IMG/VR virus record: IMGVR_UViG_3300025904_000013 | Span: 1 to 22,730 of that record | Reading direction: 5' to 3' (one strand) | DNA length: 22,730 nt | From: a virus | In this document: piece by piece, positions 7,275 through 15,079 of the stretch | Layout: each line of letters begins with the position of its first letter | How positions within the stretch are numbered: the stretch's first letter is position 1 | Position numbers and translations under genes: made by a program | Notes under the pieces: model-generated | What the model saw: the letters and a program-made list of their open reading frames with translations, nothing else | Told to the model about the DNA's origin: nothing | The model's database searches: none

Positions 7275-10200
7275 CTACTTCTTGGTGTGCGGGCGCCGGT
7301 AGGTCAGGTGGTTGCCGAGCTCGTCGAGGATCTTGATGACCTCGGGGTGGACGACCTCGCGGGCGATGACCTTCCCGTTGATCGAGATGTTGGCGGGCCG
7401 GCCGGTGATCAGCGCGATCGCCCGCAGCAGTTTGTCGATCTTCTCGATGTCGGCGCGGCGCTCGGCCTCGAGCTGGGTCTCCTGCTTCGACACCGCCCCG
7501 ACCGAGGTGCCGTACTTGGTCAGCACGGCCGCATTGCCGCCGGCCAGCAGCGACGCGTTGTAGGCGCCGATCTGCTTGCTGACCTGCGCCAGGTCGGTCT
7601 TGGACGCGCCGGCGAGGGTCGCCAGCGTCGTCGTCTGGCCCTGGGCGGCGAGCTGGTTGATGAACCCAGTGAGGGCCTTGTTGCCCTTCGCTTCGGCGCG
7701 GAGCTTGGTCACCTCGGCCGTGTAGGCGGTGTTCGTCGCGGTGCCGCCGGACAAGGTGGCGAGCAGGTCGGTGATCGAGCCGGCCTTGGTGGTGTCGGTC
7801 GCGCCGGCGAGCGTGCCCATCACGCCGGACCGATAGGCCTTCATGTCGGCCAGCTTCTGCTTGACCTGCTCGATCGACTTCTCGACGCCCTTGAGGTCGA
7901 AGGCGTCGTTGACGGCGCGGGACAGCAGTCGCATCGCCTTCGCCGCCGGGCCGGTCTGGCCGGCGATGGCCTGCGCGACACCCTTCACGCCCGGGAGCGT
8001 CGCCGTATCGGTGAGCCCTTCCTTGTTCGACTTCTTCCGGTCCCGCTCCTGCGCGTTGAGCGCGGCCATCTCCGAGGCGTAACGGGTGCCCTTATAGATC
8101 CAGACCTTCTTGCCGTGGACGGTGTCGGTGGTGATGGACCCGACGCCGGTGCCGCCAGTGATCGACGTTTCAACCGGGGGGCGGCCAACTGTTCCGCCGC
8201 TGGCGAACCCGGCAACCGTGCCGGCGTTCATCGCCTTGAGGATCGCTCGGTACTTGGTGGCCGGGCCCTTGCTGATCACCTCTTCGCCAGGCGTCAACAT
8301 CGCCGGGACGCTGTCGGTGTTGCCCTGGCCCGGGACGGTGCCACCGGACGCGAGCGCAAACTGCACGGTGCCGTGCATCCCCTTCACGCCTCGGCCGGAG
8401 ACGCTGAGGTTGATCGGGATGTCCTTGCCGCGCAGGCTGTTGATCTGGGCCTGCAGGGCGGCGATCTTGCGCCGGCCCGCCGTGGTGTCGGCGTCGATGC
8501 CGGGGACGCGGCCCTGCTTGATCGCACGGATCCGCGCCTCGAGCGTGGTGATCTTCCGCTGCGCTGGCGTGGAGTCGGCGTCGAGCTGGGTGGGGTGCTT
8601 GAGCAGGTAGTCCGAGACGGCCTTGACGTTGTAGAGCTTGTCGATGTACGCCTGCACGGCCGGAGTCAGCTGGTTCTGCGCCCGCAGCTGCGACTCGAGC
8701 TGGGACTTCGAGTCCTTGAGCGACTGGATCTCGGCGCGGGTGGAGTGGGTCCGCTTCCCGATCGCGGAGGCGAGCTGCTGGGAGGCCTGCACCTGCCCCT
8801 GGAGCGCCTGCTGATTGTTCACCGCGGCCTGCGACGAGCCGCGGATCGCCTTGCCGTTCTGCTTGAACGACGCGGCGACCTGCAGGTTCGCCGACGACAC
8901 CGCGGTCTGCGCGGACGCGACCGACAGGTTGACGCCGGCGAGGCCGTCGAGGGCCTGCTGCAGTAGCGACGCGGCGTCGTTTTCCAGCTGGAACGCGAGG
9001 GTCTGTTGCCGGGTCTGCTCGGTGTTCTTCGCGGTCGCCTGCTGCGCATCGAGGTAGGCGTTCGTCGACAGCCCCAGCGCGCTCGCCTGCCCGGCGGCCG
9101 CCGCGGCGCCGCCGTCGGCCGCCGCCTGGTTGTCCCGGTTGGCCTTCTGCACGGCCTTGTAGAGCTCGATCTGCTTGGGCAGCTGCTTGTTGATGTCGTC
9201 GAGCGTCTGCAGGAAGTCGGCCGAGTTGCCGACGCCGAAGTCGAGGACCTTGGACGTGGCCAGGTGTCGGAGGTTCTCCAGCGCCTTGCCGCCGTGCTCG
9301 GCGGCGTTGACGATGTCGTCCATCGTGACGCCGAACCGCTTGGCGAAGTCGAGGCCGCCGGCGTCGCCGATCTGCTTGAGCGCGAACGCCTCGGTGGCCT
9401 TCCCGACCCGGCCAGCGTCCTGCTCGATCGACTGCGCCAGCCCGTCGGCGATCTCCTTCATCCGCTGGGCGGCGCGCTGCTCGGACGCCTGCGCCTGCTG
9501 CCAGCCGATGGCAAGGATCCCGAGTCCGACGGCGGCTGCGCCGATCGCGCCGGTCATCGGGGTGATCGAGGCGGTGGCGCTGCTCGCGCGCGCCGGCAGG
9601 CCGCTCATCGCGCCGGCCGCCCGGGCGGAGAACCGGGAGAACGCCGCGGCCGCGGCGTTGAGGATGGTGAAGCCCTTCATCGCGGCCCACAGGACCAGCA
9701 CCGCGGTGCCGAGACCTGTGACGATCGCGCGGTTGTCCTCCAGGAAGTTGCCGACCGCGCCGAGCGCGCCGGCGACGATGCCGAGCACGATGCCGAGGGC
9801 GTGCCACGCGGGCGAGAGGACACCGCCGACCTCGTGCGCGAGTGGGGAGACGATGTTCGTCACGGTCTGGATTGCCGCGGGGAGCTTCTGTCCGAGCCAC
9901 ATGACCGCGCTCGCGAGGCCGGGCTCGAGCCCCTGGTAGATGTCGATGCCGGCCGCGGTGGCTTCCTTGCTTAGCTGCCGGAACGCGGCGCCGACGCCGC
10001 GGTTCATGTTGTCCGCGGCCTTCTGCAGGTCGAAGGAGTTGAGCCGATCGCGGAACCGGTCCAGTCCCTCGATGCCCTTGCCGGAGAAGGCGGCGATCGC
10101 GTTGGCCGCGCGGGCGCCGAACACCGTAGACAGGTCGGCGAGGAACCGCTGGCTGTCGGCGCCGAACCGCTTCCGCGCCTCGTAAACGCTGCTGACGACG

Positions 10201-11519
10201 TAGGTCATGCCCTTGAACCGGCCGGTGGCGTCCCAGGCCTCGATGCCGAGGTCCTTGAGCGCCTTCGCGCCCGGGCCTGAGGGGGCGGCGAGCTTCGTGA
10301 TCGCCATCGCGAGGCCAGTGCCGATCATCGTGCCTTCGAGGCCGGCCTTGGACAGGTCGACGATCGCGGCGAGCAGATCGTCCATCGGGATCTCGGCGGC
10401 GCGGGCGCGGGTACCGGCGTACTTCAATGCGTCGAAGACGGTCTCGAGGCCGCCGGCCGTCGAGGTGGCGGCGGCGCCCAGCATGTTCGCGGTGCTCGCG
10501 GCCTTCGATGCGGGGAGCTGGAACTCGTCCAGGGCGTCGCCGAGTACCCGGGACGAGAACGCCATGTCGGTGTTCGCGACGCTGGCCAGCAGTAGGGCGG
10601 AGCGGGCGGCGGCCATGGCGCGGGGCAACGTCATGCCCGCTCGGACGAGGTCGTCGATCGCGTGCGCGGCATCGACCGCCGTGGCGCCCGGGACGCGGAG
10701 ATCCTTGCCGAGCGCGATCACCTGCGCCCGTACGGGCTTCATCTCCTCGTCGGTCGCCTGCGCGGCCGCCTGGACGGAGTTGAGCGCGTCGGTCAGCTCT
10801 TTGCCGGCGCCGATGAACTCGGCCGCCTTCTTCGCGATCTCGATGCCGCCGATGAACAGGCCGAGCTCGCCCGCGGTGCGCCCGAGACCGGCAAGGCTCG
10901 ACTTCCACCGTCCGGTGGCGGCGCTGGCCGCTTCCTGCGCGATCTGCGCCCCGTGGGCGGTGGCGGTGTAGCGGGCCATGGCGACCGACTGCCGGTCGAG
11001 GAACGCGGCGTTGGATGCGGCCGCAGCCTCCCGCTCCCGGGCGGTCAGCTTGTCCGCCGCGGCTGCCTTCTCAGCGGCGGCGGCCTCCTGCTGCCGGACG
11101 GTGACGAGCCGCTCCTCGGAGCGGATCAGCGACGCCTGCGCAGAGGCGTACTGCGCGGTCCCCGCCTTGCCCTCGACGAGGAGCTTGTTCAGCCGCTCCT
11201 GGGCGGAGATGACGCCCAGCTCGGCTGACCGCAGCTTCGCCGACCCGTCTGAGGCAGCGATGAACGCGACGGCAGCGTCCCGGGCGGACGTGACGGCCCG
11301 GTTGGTGGTCGCCTGCGTCCGCGACAGGGCGCTGGTGGCGGCGTTGGCCGACTTCGCCGCGGCCGCGAGGCTCCGGTCCAGCGTGGCGGTGCCCGCCGCC
11401 GCCTGCTCGGCCCGCCCACCGAGGTTGGCGAACTGCCGGACGACACGGGGATAGGTCCGTTGGAACTGAGCGTCTTCGAGGATGACCGAGCCAACGAGCG
11501 CACCGAGGTCGAGACTCAC
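7275..11519 (-). CDS. Tail tape measure protein (1414 aa)
   Basis: This is the longest gene in the window. The GTG start at 11519 has a perfect AGGAGG-type SD five bases upstream. Residues 40-200 are Ala-rich helix, probably coiled coil. Residues about 225-485 match the TP901-type tape measure core (GKDLRVPGATAVDAAHAIDD, LKYAGTRARAAEIPMDDLLA, STVFGARAANAIAAF). Hydrophobic segments at about 565-625 and 653-675 could insert in a membrane. Around 979-1035 two 29-residue-spaced repeats begin DADST and DADTT. Residues 1059-1082 carry the common TMP motif GNTDSVPAMLTPGEEVI. The protein sets tail length during assembly and is ejected ahead of the DNA. At about 0.15 nm per residue a tail near 210 nm is expected (inference). 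No peptidase or lysozyme motif is evident. Confidence 0.95.
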   Translation of the reverse strand: MSLDLGALVGSVILEDAQFQRTYPRVVRQFANLGGRAEQAAAGTATLDRSLAAAAKSANAATSALSRTQATTNRAVTSARDAAVAFIAASDGSAKLRSAELGVISAQERLNKLLVEGKAGTAQYASAQASLIRSEERLVTVRQQEAAAAEKAAAADKLTAREREAAAASNAAFLDRQSVAMARYTATAHGAQIAQEAASAATGRWKSSLAGLGRTAGELGLFIGGIEIAKKAAEFIGAGKELTDALNSVQAAAQATDEEMKPVRAQVIALGKDLRVPGATAVDAAHAIDDLVRAGMTLPRAMAAARSALLLASVANTDMAFSSRVLGDALDEFQLPASKAASTANMLGAAATSTAGGLETVFDALKYAGTRARAAEIPMDDLLAAIVDLSKAGLEGTMIGTGLAMAITKLAAPSGPGAKALKDLGIEAWDATGRFKGMTYVVSSVYEARKRFGADSQRFLADLSTVFGARAANAIAAFSGKGIEGLDRFRDRLNSFDLQKAADNMNRGVGAAFRQLSKEATAAGIDIYQGLEPGLASAVMWLGQKLPAAIQTVTNIVSPLAHEVGGVLSPAWHALGIVLGIVAGALGAVGNFLEDNRAIVTGLGTAVLVLWAAMKGFTILNAAAAAFSRFSARAAGAMSGLPARASSATASITPMTGAIGAAAVGLGILAIGWQQAQASEQRAAQRMKEIADGLAQSIEQDAGRVGKATEAFALKQIGDAGGLDFAKRFGVTMDDIVNAAEHGGKALENLRHLATSKVLDFGVGNSADFLQTLDDINKQLPKQIELYKAVQKANRDNQAAADGGAAAAAGQASALGLSTNAYLDAQQATAKNTEQTRQQTLAFQLENDAASLLQQALDGLAGVNLSVASAQTAVSSANLQVAASFKQNGKAIRGSSQAAVNNQQALQGQVQASQQLASAIGKRTHSTRAEIQSLKDSKSQLESQLRAQNQLTPAVQAYIDKLYNVKAVSDYLLKHPTQLDADSTPAQRKITTLEARIRAIKQGRVPGIDADTTAGRRKIAALQAQINSLRGKDIPINLSVSGRGVKGMHGTVQFALASGGTVPGQGNTDSVPAMLTPGEEVISKGPATKYRAILKAMNAGTVAGFASGGTVGRPPVETSITGGTGVGSITTDTVHGKKVWIYKGTRYASEMAALNAQERDRKKSNKEGLTDTATLPGVKGVAQAIAGQTGPAAKAMRLLSRAVNDAFDLKGVEKSIEQVKQKLADMKAYRSGVMGTLAGATDTTKAGSITDLLATLSGGTATNTAYTAEVTKLRAEAKGNKALTGFINQLAAQGQTTTLATLAGASKTDLAQVSKQIGAYNASLLAGGNAAVLTKYGTSVGAVSKQETQLEAERRADIEKIDKLLRAIALITGRPANISINGKVIAREVVHPEVIKILDELGNHLTYRRPHTKK

Positions 11520-11528
11520 GTCGACCTC

Positions 11529-12337
11529 CTACTGGTGGTGTGCACGGTCCTGCTCGACGTCCTTGCTGGAGAAGGCGGCCTGCAGCCGGTTGGCGGGGAC
11601 CGGGATCACGGTGCTGCCGGCGGCGATGAGCGACTCAGGCCGCGTGAGCAGACCGAGGATGCGGGTGCGGAGCCAGTTCCACGACCGCTCGCGCATCAGC
11701 ACCGGATCGCCGATGTCGACGCCGATGTCCTGCAGGTCGAGTTCGATCAGCTCCCACCGGTCGAACAGGTCGAGCCAGGTCACACCGCCGTCGCGGTGCC
11801 CTCGGGCGCGCTCGGTGATGTCGACGATCGGGTAGATGCCGGGCTGCGGGTTCGGCCCCGGGTGCCCGTAGACGCCCGGCTGGAGCTCGACCCACCCGTC
11901 TTCTTGCCGGTGCGCTTCGTCGCCGCCCGTCGAGTTGCCCGGTTGCCCCGGGCCATCGCTTCCCCCTGGGCCGCCGCAGTGATGTCGGCGAGGGACTCGT
12001 TGTCCGTGATGACGAGGTACGCGTCGCGCGCGATCGTGACCAGGTCGCCCCACTCGATCCCGTCGGCGAGCATCTCGTCATAGACGGGCCCGAGGACGTC
12101 CCGGTAGAACGTCTTCTCCTGCTCGTCGTCGAGGTTCAGGCTGGCACGTTCGTCGTCGGTGAGCGGTCGGCCGGCGGCGAGCTTGAGGCCGAGCGCGGCG
12201 TACGCGGTCAAGCGCGCGCCGACCTCGGCCGAGGGGGACGGCACCCGGTACGTCTTTCCCCCGGGGTGCTCCTTGGAGGGCACCCCGGGGTAGTCGATCG
12301 TCGCCCCGAAGAGGGCGCTTAGGTCGCGGACGGGCAT
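11529..12337 (-). CDS. Tail assembly chaperone long form (gpGT-like), by -1 frameshift
   Basis: The frame shifted by -1 relative to the gpG-like gene remains open to a TAG at 11529. It clearly encodes protein: QEDGWVELQPGVYGHPGPNP, then WLDLFDRWELIELDLQDIGV and RERSWNWLRTRILGLLTRPE. It has no convincing start of its own. A slippery-type GGGGGAA at 11960-11966 lies in the right register (last base of CAG, then GGG GAA). A -1 slip there, re-reading base 11960, gives a 269-aa fusion: about 126 residues of the gpG frame plus 143 of the downstream frame. This is the gpG/gpGT arrangement found before the tape measure in many tailed phages. The exact slip site is inferred. The alternative is that the downstream part is translated alone from an internal start. 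Confidence 0.7.
11780..12337 (-). CDS. Tail assembly chaperone short form (gpG-like, DUF7426-type)
   Basis: ATG at 12337 overlaps the major tail protein stop (TGATG). Residues 1-120 resemble DUF7426-type tail chaperones: MPVRDLSALFGATIDYPG, a GGKTYRVPSPSAEVGARL segment (26-43), a helical middle with EKTFYRDVLGPVYDEMLADG, and GDLVTIARDAYLVI (97-110). After about residue 128 the sequence turns basic (ARGNRATRRAATKRTGKK), then low-complexity Ser/Thr/Arg until the stop at 11780. That tail overlaps the well-formed -1 frame, as expected when a fraction of ribosomes shift. The product should bind the tape measure protein and recruit tail tube subunits during assembly; it is probably absent from the virion. 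Confidence 0.83.
   Translation of the reverse strand: MPVRDLSALFGATIDYPGVPSKEHPGGKTYRVPSPSAEVGARLTAYAALGLKLAAGRPLTDDERASLNLDDEQEKTFYRDVLGPVYDEMLADGIEWGDLVTIARDAYLVITDNESLADITAAAQGEAMARGNRATRRAATKRTGKKTGGSSSSRASTGTRGRTRSPASTRSSTSPSAPEGTATAV
11960..11966 (-). promoter_or_regulatory. Candidate -1 frameshift slippery heptamer GGGGGAA
   Basis: Read in the gpG frame as CAG GGG GAA, the heptamer G-GGG-GAA lets the P-site glycine codon re-pair perfectly and the A-site glutamate codon re-pair with a G-U wobble. It lies in the overlap of the two chaperone frames and gives the observed -1 register. No other heptamer I checked in the overlap fits as well. Confidence 0.55.
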
Positions 12338-13104
12338 CAGACGAACGTGACGTTGACGCCGGTGGAGGTGCCCGCGCCGGTCTGCACCGTCACCGACGAC
12401 GAGCCTGCGGTGATCGACGGCGTCGAGGCGACGATGAGCGTGTCCGACTCGACGTCGAACGCGGTGGCGTTGGTCGCGCCGAACTTCACCGCGGTGGCGC
12501 CGGTGAACCCGGTGCCGACGATCCGGACCAGCTTGCCGACCGTCGAGGCGGGCAGGCCGGTGTTCGGGCTGATCGAGGTGATCACCGGCGCGGCCGGCGT
12601 CACCGGGTACGGGTGGGTGATAGGCGCGCAGAGGCCCTGCCCGGAGAAGGTGAGTTGCGCGGTGTCGAGCGCGGTGTTGCCGCCGCCCTGGTTCTCCCAA
12701 CCGACGGCGAACAGGCCGACATAGGCCTCGACGCGAGGACCGCCGCCCGGCGTGTACTCGGAGATGCGCAGCTGCACGGTGTTGTCCGAGCCGTACTTGC
12801 CGATCGCCTTGGCGCGGACGAACTCCTGCCCCGCGTCGTAGGTGTTGCCGGTGGCGGCGACGACCTTCCGCGAGACGGTGATCTGCGCCGACGCGGAGCC
12901 GGCGGTCTTCGTCTGCGACCCGGCGCCGCCGGACTGCATGTCGGAGTCGTCCTCGAGGTTCGCCGCGTCCGGGTTGAACTGCGAGTTGGTGATGCCGCCG
13001 ATCGTCGTCCAGGTGGGCGAGAGCAGCGTGCCGGTGTTCACCTCGAACACCCACTTGCGCACGAGCGTGGACGCCCCGAGCTGCGTGTAGGTCGGACTGG
13101 TCAT
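12337..13104 (-). CDS. Major tail (tube) protein with C-terminal IPT/TIG domain (255 aa)
   Basis: ATG at 13104 has GAGGAG upstream at good spacing. Residues 1-166 look like a siphovirus tail tube protein: RKWVFEVNTGT near the start, then DDSDMQSGG (52-60), QITVSRKVV, a central EFVRAKAIGKYGSDNTVQLR, and EAYVGLFAVGWENQGGG. From residue 172 there is a clear Ig-like IPT/TIG domain: PVITSISPNTGLPASTVGK, IVGTGFTGATAVKFGATNAT, and a closing SVTVQTGAGTSTGVNVTFV. C-terminal Ig-like decorations on tail tube proteins are known from lambda gpV and others; they project from the tail and may bind cells weakly. The place between tail terminator and chaperones is canonical. Confidence 0.93.
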   Translation of the reverse strand: MTSPTYTQLGASTLVRKWVFEVNTGTLLSPTWTTIGGITNSQFNPDAANLEDDSDMQSGGAGSQTKTAGSASAQITVSRKVVAATGNTYDAGQEFVRAKAIGKYGSDNTVQLRISEYTPGGGPRVEAYVGLFAVGWENQGGGNTALDTAQLTFSGQGLCAPITHPYPVTPAAPVITSISPNTGLPASTVGKLVRIVGTGFTGATAVKFGATNATAFDVESDTLIVASTPSITAGSSSVTVQTGAGTSTGVNVTFV

Positions 13105-13115
13105 GTCGGGTCTCC

Positions 13116-13583
13116 TCAGACTCGATGGGCGCTGGGCCGGTAGACGGTGGTGCCGTAGTTGCTGGACCAGGTCCAGCGCTGGTTCTCATCCATCCCGAGG
13201 GAGACGGACGACGTGCGTTGCAGGGTGATCACCTGCACCCCGGTCGGGAGGGTGACGGGGTACATGCCGAGCAGGACGTTGCCGATCGCGTCGTCGAGCG
13301 CCCAGCAGGGCCGCGGGTCCGGACCCGGCCGGCGGACCTTGATCTGCAGGCCGAGTTCGGAGTCGTTCATCGCCGGGTCGTCGCCGTACCCGTACGGGGT
13401 GAGGGCCACGGCGCTGGACTGGTCGAACTCCGCGGCTGTGGGGAACGCGGCCAGCCAGATCCCCACCTCGGCCGGGTCGTACGGGTCGGCGTCGCGCCAC
13501 GTCAACCCGAGGTCAGGGTCGTCGGCCAGCACCTGCGCGAAACCCTCGACGTACTCGCGGACGAACTCGGCTGGCAGCGCCAC
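13116..13583 (-). CDS. Tail terminator / minor capsid-like protein (155 aa)
   Basis: The GTG start at 13583 follows the previous stop by one base. A helical N-terminus (MALPAEFVREYVEGFAQVLA) is followed by FPTAAEFDQSSAVALTPYGY, the phrase GDDPAMNDSELGLQIKVRRP and ALDDAIGNVLLGMYP. The order 'fP..pd.aV.LT.YG..DDP...s..G.Q...R' is typical of the minor capsid/tail terminator family between the HK97 gp10-like protein and the tail tube gene in actinophages. It should cap the tail tube and join it to the head connector. The family is recognised by pattern and gene order. Confidence 0.82.
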   Translation of the reverse strand: MALPAEFVREYVEGFAQVLADDPDLGLTWRDADPYDPAEVGIWLAAFPTAAEFDQSSAVALTPYGYGDDPAMNDSELGLQIKVRRPGPDPRPCWALDDAIGNVLLGMYPVTLPTGVQVITLQRTSSVSLGMDENQRWTWSSNYGTTVYRPSAHRV

Positions 13584-13584
13584 G

Positions 13585-13947
13585 TCAGAACGCCTTCCGC
13601 AGCGCGGCGGCCATCAGCGAGGCCACCTCCTGCGCATCGGTGTGCATCGGCTGCTCGAGGAACTTCGCCTGACCGCCGTTCGGGTGGTTCAAGCTCATGT
13701 CCTCGTGCTGGCGGATGCCGTAGGGGTAGCCCTCGGGCGAGACGGCGTCATAGACGATCCGGGCGTGGAGCGGGGCGACGGTCTCGACGTGGCCGGACGC
13801 CTTGAGGTCGCCGTGCTCAACCGGGACGAGCGGCTGCGAGGCGTCGAGAATGTGGTGCGCGGCCGCGTCGACCGCTTCGGCGCCGGCTTCGGCGAGCCGG
13901 AGGCGAGCGTCCACCTTCGGCGGGGTGTAGCGGAACTGGATGCTCAC
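13585..13947 (-). CDS. HK97 gp10-like tail completion protein (120 aa)
   Basis: GTG at 13947 overlaps the previous stop as GTGA. The protein begins SIQFRYTPPKVDARLRLAEA and carries the signature VPVEHGDLKASGHVETVAPL, a short strand AHARIVYD-type segment, then YPYGIRQHEDMSLNHPNGGQ and AKFLEQPM near the end. 'G.L..Sg.v', 'YA..QHE' and 'GG.aKfLE.p' are the classic HK97 gp10-like features. Members of this family act at the head-tail junction or in tail completion. The gene lies exactly where such a gene is expected, between the head-closure protein and the tail terminator. Confidence 0.87.
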   Translation of the reverse strand: MSIQFRYTPPKVDARLRLAEAGAEAVDAAAHHILDASQPLVPVEHGDLKASGHVETVAPLHARIVYDAVSPEGYPYGIRQHEDMSLNHPNGGQAKFLEQPMHTDAQEVASLMAAALRKAF

Positions 13948-14288
13948 TGGAGGGCCGCCTCGTTGTGGTCCGGCGTGGGGAGGCCGCCGCCGTCGCCGAC
14001 GGAGGAGCTGATGACCGTGGAGGTTCGGCCGCCGAACAGCGCGGGCAGCGTCACCTTCGATCCGACGGGGATGCGGGCGATCGCGGCCGGGTAGGCGATT
14101 TGCACGGTCGACACGACCTCGCTGCCGTTCATCGCGCGGACCAGCTTTGTTCCGTCGCGGACGAAACAGGGCACGCTCTCGGGGGCAGCCGGCGGGGCCG
14201 GGGTGTACACGTCTCCGCCGGCGCCGCTCCCGGTGAGGCGGCGCACGCCGACCTCGTGAACCCACCAGCGCGCGAGCGGGTCCGTCAC
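13944..14288 (-). CDS. Head-closure (stopper) protein (114 aa)
   Basis: I chose GTG at 14288, which overlaps the upstream stop as GTGA; longer upstream reading in this frame is Arg/Pro-rich shadow sequence. The protein opens TDPLARWWVHEVGVRRLTGS, then has a Pro-rich loop, CFVRDGTKLVRAMNGSEVVS, a TVQIAYPAAIARIPVGSKVT segment and LPTPDHNEAALQ at the C-terminus. The strand pattern and the terminal 'GG.LPTPDH.E' are familiar from head-to-tail stopper proteins of actinophages, which close the portal channel after packaging. Gene order (adaptor, stopper, gp10-like, terminator) supports this. Confidence 0.8.
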   Translation of the reverse strand: MTDPLARWWVHEVGVRRLTGSGAGGDVYTPAPPAAPESVPCFVRDGTKLVRAMNGSEVVSTVQIAYPAAIARIPVGSKVTLPALFGGRTSTVISSSVGDGGGLPTPDHNEAALQ

Positions 14289-14791
14289 AGCAGCCACCAG
14301 GCATCGACGTGGTTGGCGAACCTGGTCGACATCCGAGGATTGGCCGGGCCGGCGAGGCCGTACGTGGCCAACGCGCCGCTGGTGTCGCCGGATGCGGTGG
14401 GCATCCACAGCAATCCGGCCGCCTCCAGGATCGACTCGGCCTGGGGGGCGAGCTCTCGGGCGGCCTGCGAGCGGGCCTCGACAGACGCCTTGGTGTCGTA
14501 CTCGACGTCGGCCCCGAGCATCGAGGTCTTCTTCACCGGCGTCGGCCCATCGATGCCGAGAGCGTCCGGGTCGATCCCGAGCGTCTTCCACGCTGCCGCT
14601 TGTGCGCACGCTGCGTCACGCAGTGGCGCGACGTCGTCGCCGGTCGGCGGTTCGCCGTACGGGTTGCGGTTCGCCGCCTCGGCGACGACGAACGTAGCCG
14701 CCCGCAAGAGCTTCGGCGCGTTGTCCGGGATCGGGTCCGGGCGAAGCCAGTCGGACAGGTCAGCCGCCGTGGCGTACGGAGCGAACGTCAC
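14285..14791 (-). CDS. Head-tail connector/adaptor protein (168 aa)
   Basis: The GTG start at 14791 has GGGAGG five bases upstream. The product starts TFAPYATAADLSDWLRPDPI and is mostly helical: APKLLRAATFVVAEAANRNP, VAPLRDAACAQAAAWKTLGI, and a C-terminal helix with EARSQAARELAPQAESILEA. A helical bundle of this size just after the capsid genes is typical of HK97 gp6-like head-tail adaptors, which dock beneath the portal. A short C-terminal tail is rich in Gly and aromatic residues. The family is inferred from helix pattern and gene order. Confidence 0.8.
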   Translation of the reverse strand: MTFAPYATAADLSDWLRPDPIPDNAPKLLRAATFVVAEAANRNPYGEPPTGDDVAPLRDAACAQAAAWKTLGIDPDALGIDGPTPVKKTSMLGADVEYDTKASVEARSQAARELAPQAESILEAAGLLWMPTASGDTSGALATYGLAGPANPRMSTRFANHVDAWWLL

Positions 14792-14806
14792 GGCGGCCTC
14801 CCTGCG

Positions 14807-15079
14807 TCAGTTCTGCTCGGTCGGTGCGTCGAGGTTCAGCGGCTCGCCGCCGACGAGGTTCAGCTCGCCCTCGCCGTGGCCGACCTCGCCGTCCGGCAGC
14901 TGCTCCACCTCAGCGGGTTCGCCGTCGCTGTCGGTGTCGTTGACGACCCGCGGCAGCTGCCCGGACGTCTCGAGCGACTTCTCGACCGTCGCGCCCTCGC
15001 CGAGGTAGTACGCCTCGAGCTCGGGACGGTCGTCGCCGATCTCGAACTCCTGCCCGTCGGGCATCCGCACGGTGGCCAT
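14807..15079 (-). CDS. Small acidic protein of unknown function (90 aa)
   Basis: ATG at 15079 overlaps the upstream stop (TGATG). The N-terminal half has a beta-like start (MATVRMPDGQEFEIGDDRPE) and a short helix around ELEAYYLGEG. The C-terminal half is highly acidic and probably disordered (NDTDSDGEPAEVEQLPDGEV, then ELNLVGGEPLNLDAPTEQN). I do not recognise the family. Its place between the capsid genes and the connector, coupled to another acidic protein, suggests a minor head or assembly role. Confidence 0.72.
   Translation of the reverse strand: MATVRMPDGQEFEIGDDRPELEAYYLGEGATVEKSLETSGQLPRVVNDTDSDGEPAEVEQLPDGEVGHGEGELNLVGGEPLNLDAPTEQN

Noticed and set aside
7161-8966. Long plus-strand open frame (601 codons) opposite the tape measure gene
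   Set aside because: It is antisense to a well-supported gene and its product is Arg/Gly/Val-rich without any domain; long spurious frames are expected in GC-rich DNA.
8170-10908. 912-codon minus-strand frame inside the tape measure gene
   Set aside because: Its translation is Arg/Pro-dominated shadow of the tape measure frame and it has no SD or recognisable motif.
7275-11519. Peptidoglycan hydrolase domain within the tape measure protein
   Set aside because: I found no lysozyme, NlpC/P60 or M23-type motif (no HxH or catalytic Cys-His pattern); the hydrophobic segments are ordinary for tape measure proteins.
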